DNA from: Methanomicrobium sp.
GTDB lineage: Archaea > Halobacteriota > Methanomicrobia > Methanomicrobiales > Methanomicrobiaceae
DNA: 9,417 nucleotides
Direction: 5' to 3'
Assembly: GCA_017553245.1 (NCBI GenBank)
Contig: JAFZMT010000165.1
Location: forward strand, 1-9,417
Positions 7,261 through 9,417 of the stretch are shown one piece after another (within the stretch, counting starts at the first letter, position 1; each line of letters opens with the position of its first letter). The notes under the pieces are model-generated. The model worked only from the letters and a program-made list of their open reading frames with translations, had not been told where the DNA came from and did not search any database. The position numbers were made by a program, and so were the translations under genes.

Positions 7261-7413
7261 ATGAGAAGATTCATACGGGGATTCAGAAGAGGAGTCATAA
7301 GAGGGATAAGAGGCATAAGCGGGATTCATAAGATGTGTCATGATATGTTTCATGACCGTGCGAAACGGCATATTCGCGGATATGCGACAATATGCGACAC
7401 ATACGGCACATAA
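7261..7413 (+). CDS. Possible small arginine-rich peptide ORF
   Basis: An open frame of 50 codons starts with ATG at 7261. The N-terminal part is strongly basic and repetitive (MRRFIRGFRRGVIRGIRGIS), and the C-terminal part is His/Cys-containing (HKMCHDMFHD...). The sequence TATATAA (7234-7240) lies about 25 bp upstream, so a leaderless message would begin at this ATG. There is no Shine-Dalgarno. Against it: the Arg/Gly/Ile pattern follows directly from purine-rich 9-bp DNA repeats (7296-7322), and small dyads overlap the second half. I cannot identify a family. This is a candidate only. Confidence 0.22.
   Translation: MRRFIRGFRRGVIRGIRGISGIHKMCHDMFHDRAKRHIRGYATICDTYGT
7296..7322. repeat. 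Three tandem 9-bp repeats
   Basis: CATAAGAGG (7296-7304), GATAAGAGG (7305-7313) and CATAAGCGG (7314-7322) are consecutive. Looser copies flank them (GGGATTCA occurs on both sides). The 9-bp period keeps any reading frame and would encode Ile-Arg/Ser-Gly triplets in the small ORF described at 7261-7413. Confidence 0.7.
7337..7385. repeat. Chain of three adjoining small inverted repeats
   Basis: GTCATGA (7337-7343) pairs with TCATGAC (7350-7356) across 6 bp. CCGT (7356-7359) pairs with ACGG (7365-7368) across 5 bp. GCATAT (7368-7373) pairs with ATATGC (7380-7385) across 6 bp. Each dyad begins where the previous one ends. They could be operator half-sites or consecutive RNA hairpins; the first is the most convincing. 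Confidence 0.55.
7381..7410. repeat. Tandem decamer direct repeats
   Basis: TATGCGACAA (7381-7390) and TATGCGACAC (7391-7400) differ only at the last base. ATACGGCACA (7401-7410) is a degenerate third copy. The 10-bp period equals about one turn of the helix, so identical faces would be presented to a bound protein. Confidence 0.55.
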
Positions 7414-7463
7414 TCCCGAGAAATGCGGCAGGGAATAACAAATAGATTTATCATATGAAGTCG

Positions 7464-7475
7464 ATATTATATATT
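7464..7475 (+). promoter_or_regulatory. Predicted promoter of the TPR-RHH operon
   Basis: TTATATAT (7467-7474) is close to the archaeal TATA consensus. Initiation would be expected about 25 bp downstream, near 7490-7500, leaving a leader of about 100 nt before the TPR start. The exact start matters: it lies close to the 5' arm of the leader structure at 7487-7570. Confidence 0.45.
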
Positions 7476-7486
7476 AATTAGTCAGA

Positions 7487-7570
7487 TTGCCGCCCCCGCC
7501 GACTTCAAAACCCGATGTGAGTGTAAATCGGGTAATTGGGAGAGATAACGGCGGGGATAAGCGGCGGCAA
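7487..7570 (+). promoter_or_regulatory. Structured GC-rich leader upstream of the TPR gene
   Basis: Three complementary pairs nest here. TTGCCGC (7487-7493) pairs with GCGGCAA (7564-7570). CCCCGCCG (7494-7501) pairs with CGGCGGGG (7549-7556). ACCCGAT (7510-7516) pairs with ATCGGGT (7527-7533). The fold is a 15-bp two-part stem with a 7-nt bulge on the 3' side, a large internal loop, and a 7-bp apical hairpin with a 10-nt loop. The ribosome binding site (7586-7590) lies 16 nt beyond. It is not a riboswitch class I recognise and has no tRNA or guide-RNA signature. It may be a cis-regulatory RNA, or protein-binding dyads in DNA. Confidence 0.5.
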
Positions 7571-7598
7571 CATGGTGGCATCTTTGGTGATAAATAGG

Positions 7599-7976
7599 AT
7601 GAAAGTAAGTGTCAGCTATTGGTACAACAAAGGAGTCAGTCTGGCGGATGCGGCGCTTCACGAAAAAGCGCTCTACTGCTTTGACAAAGCTATCGCTCTT
7701 GACGAAAATGACGCACAGGTCTGGTTTAAACGCGGCATTTCGCAGTTTCACATAAAACTGCTCGGGGCTGCCGCCATCAGTTTCGGCAAAGTCCTTTCCT
7801 TCGAGCCGAACAATCCTGCCGCCCTCAACAATCTCGGGGTGACATATACGCAGATGCAGGAGTTTGACAAAGCTGAGGCATGTTTCAGAAGAGCCGCCGA
7901 GCTTGCAAAAGGAAACCCGAGGATTGCCGTGAATCAAAAAATAAGTATGAATATGAAGACAACTTCCAAACAATGA
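7599..7976 (+). CDS. Small tetratricopeptide-repeat protein
   Basis: A 125-residue protein made of about three TPR units (roughly 6-39, 40-73, 74-107). Typical positions are visible in WYNKGVSL..., EKALYCFDKAIALDEND and ALNNLGVTY...FDKAEACFRRAAEL. A short polar tail follows. TPR proteins are protein-protein adaptors; no catalytic residues, signal peptide or membrane segment are present. I chose the ATG at 7599 because GGTGA (7586-7590) precedes it by 8 nt. An in-frame ATG at 7572 and a TTG at 7536 lie in the structured leader and lack a ribosome site. The RHH gene begins 13 bp after the stop, so the two are almost certainly cotranscribed. The partner of the TPR surface is unknown; the downstream RHH/coiled-coil protein is the obvious candidate by position only. 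Confidence 0.88.
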   Translation: MKVSVSYWYNKGVSLADAALHEKALYCFDKAIALDENDAQVWFKRGISQFHIKLLGAAAISFGKVLSFEPNNPAALNNLGVTYTQMQEFDKAEACFRRAAELAKGNPRIAVNQKISMNMKTTSKQ

Positions 7977-7989
7977 GACAGGTGAAAAA

Positions 7990-8535
7990 ATGAGAATTAT
8001 CTTTACAGTAGAAGACAGTTTAGGACAGAAAATCGATGAAGCCGCGGAAAAAGTAAATGCAAAAAAATCCGATTGGATTCGTGACGCATGTATCAGTTAC
8101 CTCGAGACCTGCGGGTCGGGTGCCGCGGGAAGTGAAGACGAGAATCTTTCGACTATAGATACGCTCAAAAAGGAGATTGAGACGCTTAAGGACAACATCA
8201 AAGTCCAGATCGAACTCCGCGAGACCTTCACGAAGCTCATCGCCGAAAAAGACCAGCGTATCGAGGACTTAAAGGAGAGCATCTCGAGAATCGAGGCAAT
8301 GAGCATCACGACGACCGATCAGATTGCGGCTTCGAAGGATGAGAGAATCTCGGACCTCACTCAGATGATAGACCACCTTCAGGCGCAGGCGGCCGCACAC
8401 AGTGCCGCAATTCAGGAGGCGGTCAAGCAGTCGGTTCCGTCAATCGAGAGCAAGAGTTCCGCACCCGAGATTAAGAAGGATGAGGACGGAAGAGAGTATA
8501 TCCCCAAGCCCTCATGGATGTTCTGGGTAAAATAA
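7990..8535 (+). CDS. Ribbon-helix-helix/coiled-coil protein
   Basis: A 181-residue protein of unknown role. Residues 1-40 have the ribbon-helix-helix (CopG/MetJ-like) layout: a strand RIIFTVED, a helix from about 10 to 22, a turn, then a second helix KSDWIRDACISYLE. RHH domains dimerise and place the strand pair in the DNA major groove. Residues 54-145 are a long predicted coiled coil, with an internal repeat KDQRIEDLKESI (87-98) and KDERISDLTQMI (116-127). After a Ser/Lys-rich spacer the chain ends in YIPKPSWMFWVK, an aromatic tail that looks like a docking peptide. AGGTGA (7980-7985) lies 4 nt before the ATG at 7990. The upstream TPR gene ends 13 bp earlier. A transcription regulator, a DNA-organising protein and an antitoxin-like protein are all possible; no toxin partner is adjacent. 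Confidence 0.85.
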   Translation: MRIIFTVEDSLGQKIDEAAEKVNAKKSDWIRDACISYLETCGSGAAGSEDENLSTIDTLKKEIETLKDNIKVQIELRETFTKLIAEKDQRIEDLKESISRIEAMSITTTDQIAASKDERISDLTQMIDHLQAQAAAHSAAIQEAVKQSVPSIESKSSAPEIKKDEDGREYIPKPSWMFWVK

Positions 8536-8620
8536 ACTGTCAACCGTAATACAATAATTTTCAAACACTTTTCCGATACTTTTCAAACGCTTTTCGGGCA
8601 TTTGTCAGATATTTTCAAAT
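8536..8620 (+). terminator. Oligo-T-rich terminator region after the RHH gene
   Basis: The plus strand carries successive TTTTC tracts in a loosely repeated pattern. TTTTCAAACACTTTTC (8558-8573) recurs as TTTTCAAACGCTTTTC (8580-8595) with a 22-bp period, and a further TTTTCAAAT follows at 8612. Multiple T4 runs without a stable hairpin fit archaeal transcription termination of the TPR-RHH unit. Confidence 0.5.
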
Positions 8621-8648
8621 ATCAATTACTTTCCGGAATCACTTATTT

Positions 8649-8690
8649 AAAAAATCAAAAAAGATGGCGGCTGTTATCCGCGCTTATGCG
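8649..8690 (-). terminator. Terminator after the right-hand TPR gene
   Basis: On the minus strand, just past the stop, GCGG-ATAACAG-CCGC can form a short stem, followed by T6 (8662-8657) and a second T6 (8654-8649). The arrangement would stop transcription before it enters the convergent TPR-RHH unit. Confidence 0.55.
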
Positions 8691-8691
8691 T

Positions 8692-9417
8692 TTATTTTCT
8701 CTTGAGAGCCATGAGTCTGCCCTTGATTGCGCCCTCGTGACCGGGCGAGAGGTAAAGGACGGTGTCAAAGCATTCAAGCGCCTTCTTGTAGTCCTGAAGT
8801 TTGCCGCATACGACGCCGAGCGAGAAATGATACGACGGATTCTCGCTGTCAAGCTCGATTGCCCTCTCAAAGCACTTCTTCGCCGCGGGGTAGTATCCCG
8901 CCTTCGTGAGCGCCACGCCTTTCTCATAAAGATAAGCGGGGTTTTTGAGATCCGCCGCCGTAGGCATGGTCTTTACGGGCTTTGGCTTCTCGATGGCAGG
9001 CGCCGGTGCGGGCGCGGGTGTCGGTTCGGGTTCAGCCGCGGCATCACCCGCATCGGATTCGGGCTCGGCGGGTGCCGGACGCTTCTTCTGCGCTGCTTTC
9101 GGCTTTGCCGCGGGGACGGGTTCCTCATACTCTTCGTCTTCCTCATCCGCGACGGCATCAGACTTGGAAGCCCTCTTACGCGCCGCGGCAGGCTCGGATG
9201 TTGCCGATGACTGCGCCTCTGCCTGCGATCTGCCGTTCAGAAGTTCCTGATCCATGAAGGTCGTAGCATAAACGCCCATCTTGAGCCAGTTATTGCCGTA
9301 GGACGGGTCAAGTTCGAGAGATTTGAGGTAGCACCTCATAGCCTCGTCCATGCGCTTGAGCCTCAGCAGAACCATGCCTTTCCTGAAGACCGGCAGCGGA
9401 TCCTGCGGCTTTGCGGC
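8692..9417 (-). CDS. TPR protein with acidic Ala/Pro-rich linker (partial, 5' end outside window)
   Basis: The frame is open to the right edge, so the N-terminus is missing; 241 residues are visible. The visible part begins in a TPR (VFRKGMVLLRLKRMDEAMRC and onwards, ending in LELDPSYG). A long low-complexity linker (about 65-155) follows. It is rich in Ala, Pro, Lys and Glu, with the acidic run DEEDEEYEEP and an EPEPTPAPAPAP stretch. Two more TPR units come next (YLYEKGVALTKAGYYPAAKK..., YHFSLGVVCGKLQDYKKALE...), then a short basic end, LKRK. An internal ATG at 9375 is not the likely start because the TPR continues upstream of it. It probably acts as a protein-interaction scaffold in the cytosol. 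It faces the TPR-RHH pair, but its TPRs do not look like a simple copy of that gene. Confidence 0.88.
   Translation of the reverse strand, partial: AAKPQDPLPVFRKGMVLLRLKRMDEAMRCYLKSLELDPSYGNNWLKMGVYATTFMDQELLNGRSQAEAQSSATSEPAAARKRASKSDAVADEEDEEYEEPVPAAKPKAAQKKRPAPAEPESDAGDAAAEPEPTPAPAPAPAIEKPKPVKTMPTAADLKNPAYLYEKGVALTKAGYYPAAKKCFERAIELDSENPSYHFSLGVVCGKLQDYKKALECFDTVLYLSPGHEGAIKGRLMALKRK

Noticed and set aside
7281..7410. CRISPR-like array from the short repeats.
   Set aside because: Repeat units are 9-10 bp, directly tandem and without spacers; no cas gene is present.
7487..7572. H/ACA guide RNA, suggested by an ACA directly after the stem at 7570-7572.
   Set aside because: The lower stem has only a one-sided bulge, so there is no two-sided guide pocket, and no convincing kink-turn is visible in the apical hairpin.
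7536..7598. Longer TPR protein starting at TTG 7536 or ATG 7572.
   Set aside because: Both lie in the structured leader without a ribosome site, whereas ATG 7599 has GGTGA at 8 nt and the TPR begins there.
8602..9210. Long plus-strand frame opposite the right-hand TPR gene.
   Set aside because: Its Arg/Leu/Gly-rich composition is the mirror of the Ala/Pro/Glu-rich TPR linker; the minus-strand frame has clear TPR motifs and continues to the window edge.

Overview
The window looks like chromosomal DNA from a methanogenic archaeon, most likely of the Methanomicrobiales. Four things point there. The signal peptidase is the archaeal/eukaryotic Ser-His type. There is a CofH-type deazaflavin (F420/FO) radical-SAM enzyme. 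Several genes carry the archaeal Shine-Dalgarno form GGTGA a few bases before the start. Upstream regions hold TATA-like boxes such as TTATATAC and TTATATAT rather than bacterial -35/-10 pairs. The helicase RecQ and the chemotaxis receptor are bacterial-type families that are known in this order. The species call is inference; no rRNA or tRNA is present to confirm it.

Layout, left to right. A gene start on the minus strand runs off the left edge (1-25). Next is a small cupin protein (138-476, minus). A promoter region with AT-rich 12-bp tandem repeats (477-700) separates it from a rightward pair: signal peptidase I (701-1456) and CofH (1506-2609). CofH converges on a long recQ-family helicase (2661-4913, minus). 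Behind recQ, also leftward, is a soluble PAS/HAMP methyl-accepting chemotaxis protein (5206-7098). A 500-bp divergent intergenic region (7099-7598) follows, crowded with inverted and direct repeats. It leads to a rightward pair: a small TPR protein (7599-7976) and a ribbon-helix-helix/coiled-coil protein (7990-8535). A partial TPR protein with an acidic, Ala/Pro-rich linker (8692-9417, minus) enters from the right edge. An oligo-T-rich stretch separates the last two, which converge.

How the genes relate. Signal peptidase (secretion) and CofH (F420 synthesis) are housekeeping genes whose pairing looks positional. RecQ is a DNA-repair helicase. The receptor would report an internal, PAS-sensed signal to a CheA/CheY pathway encoded elsewhere. 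The TPR-RHH pair is the least explained unit: an adaptor-like repeat protein 13 bp ahead of a DNA-binding-like protein with a long coiled coil.

The most unusual part is 7099-7598. It holds a 31-bp near-perfect dyad at the predicted receptor transcription start, three contiguous small dyads, 10-bp and 9-bp tandem repeats, a possible 50-codon arginine-rich ORF, and a leader before the TPR gene that can fold into a two-part stem of 15 bp capped by a 7-bp hairpin. These are sequence-level observations; no function has been shown. No CRISPR array, insertion sequence, rRNA or tRNA was recognised.
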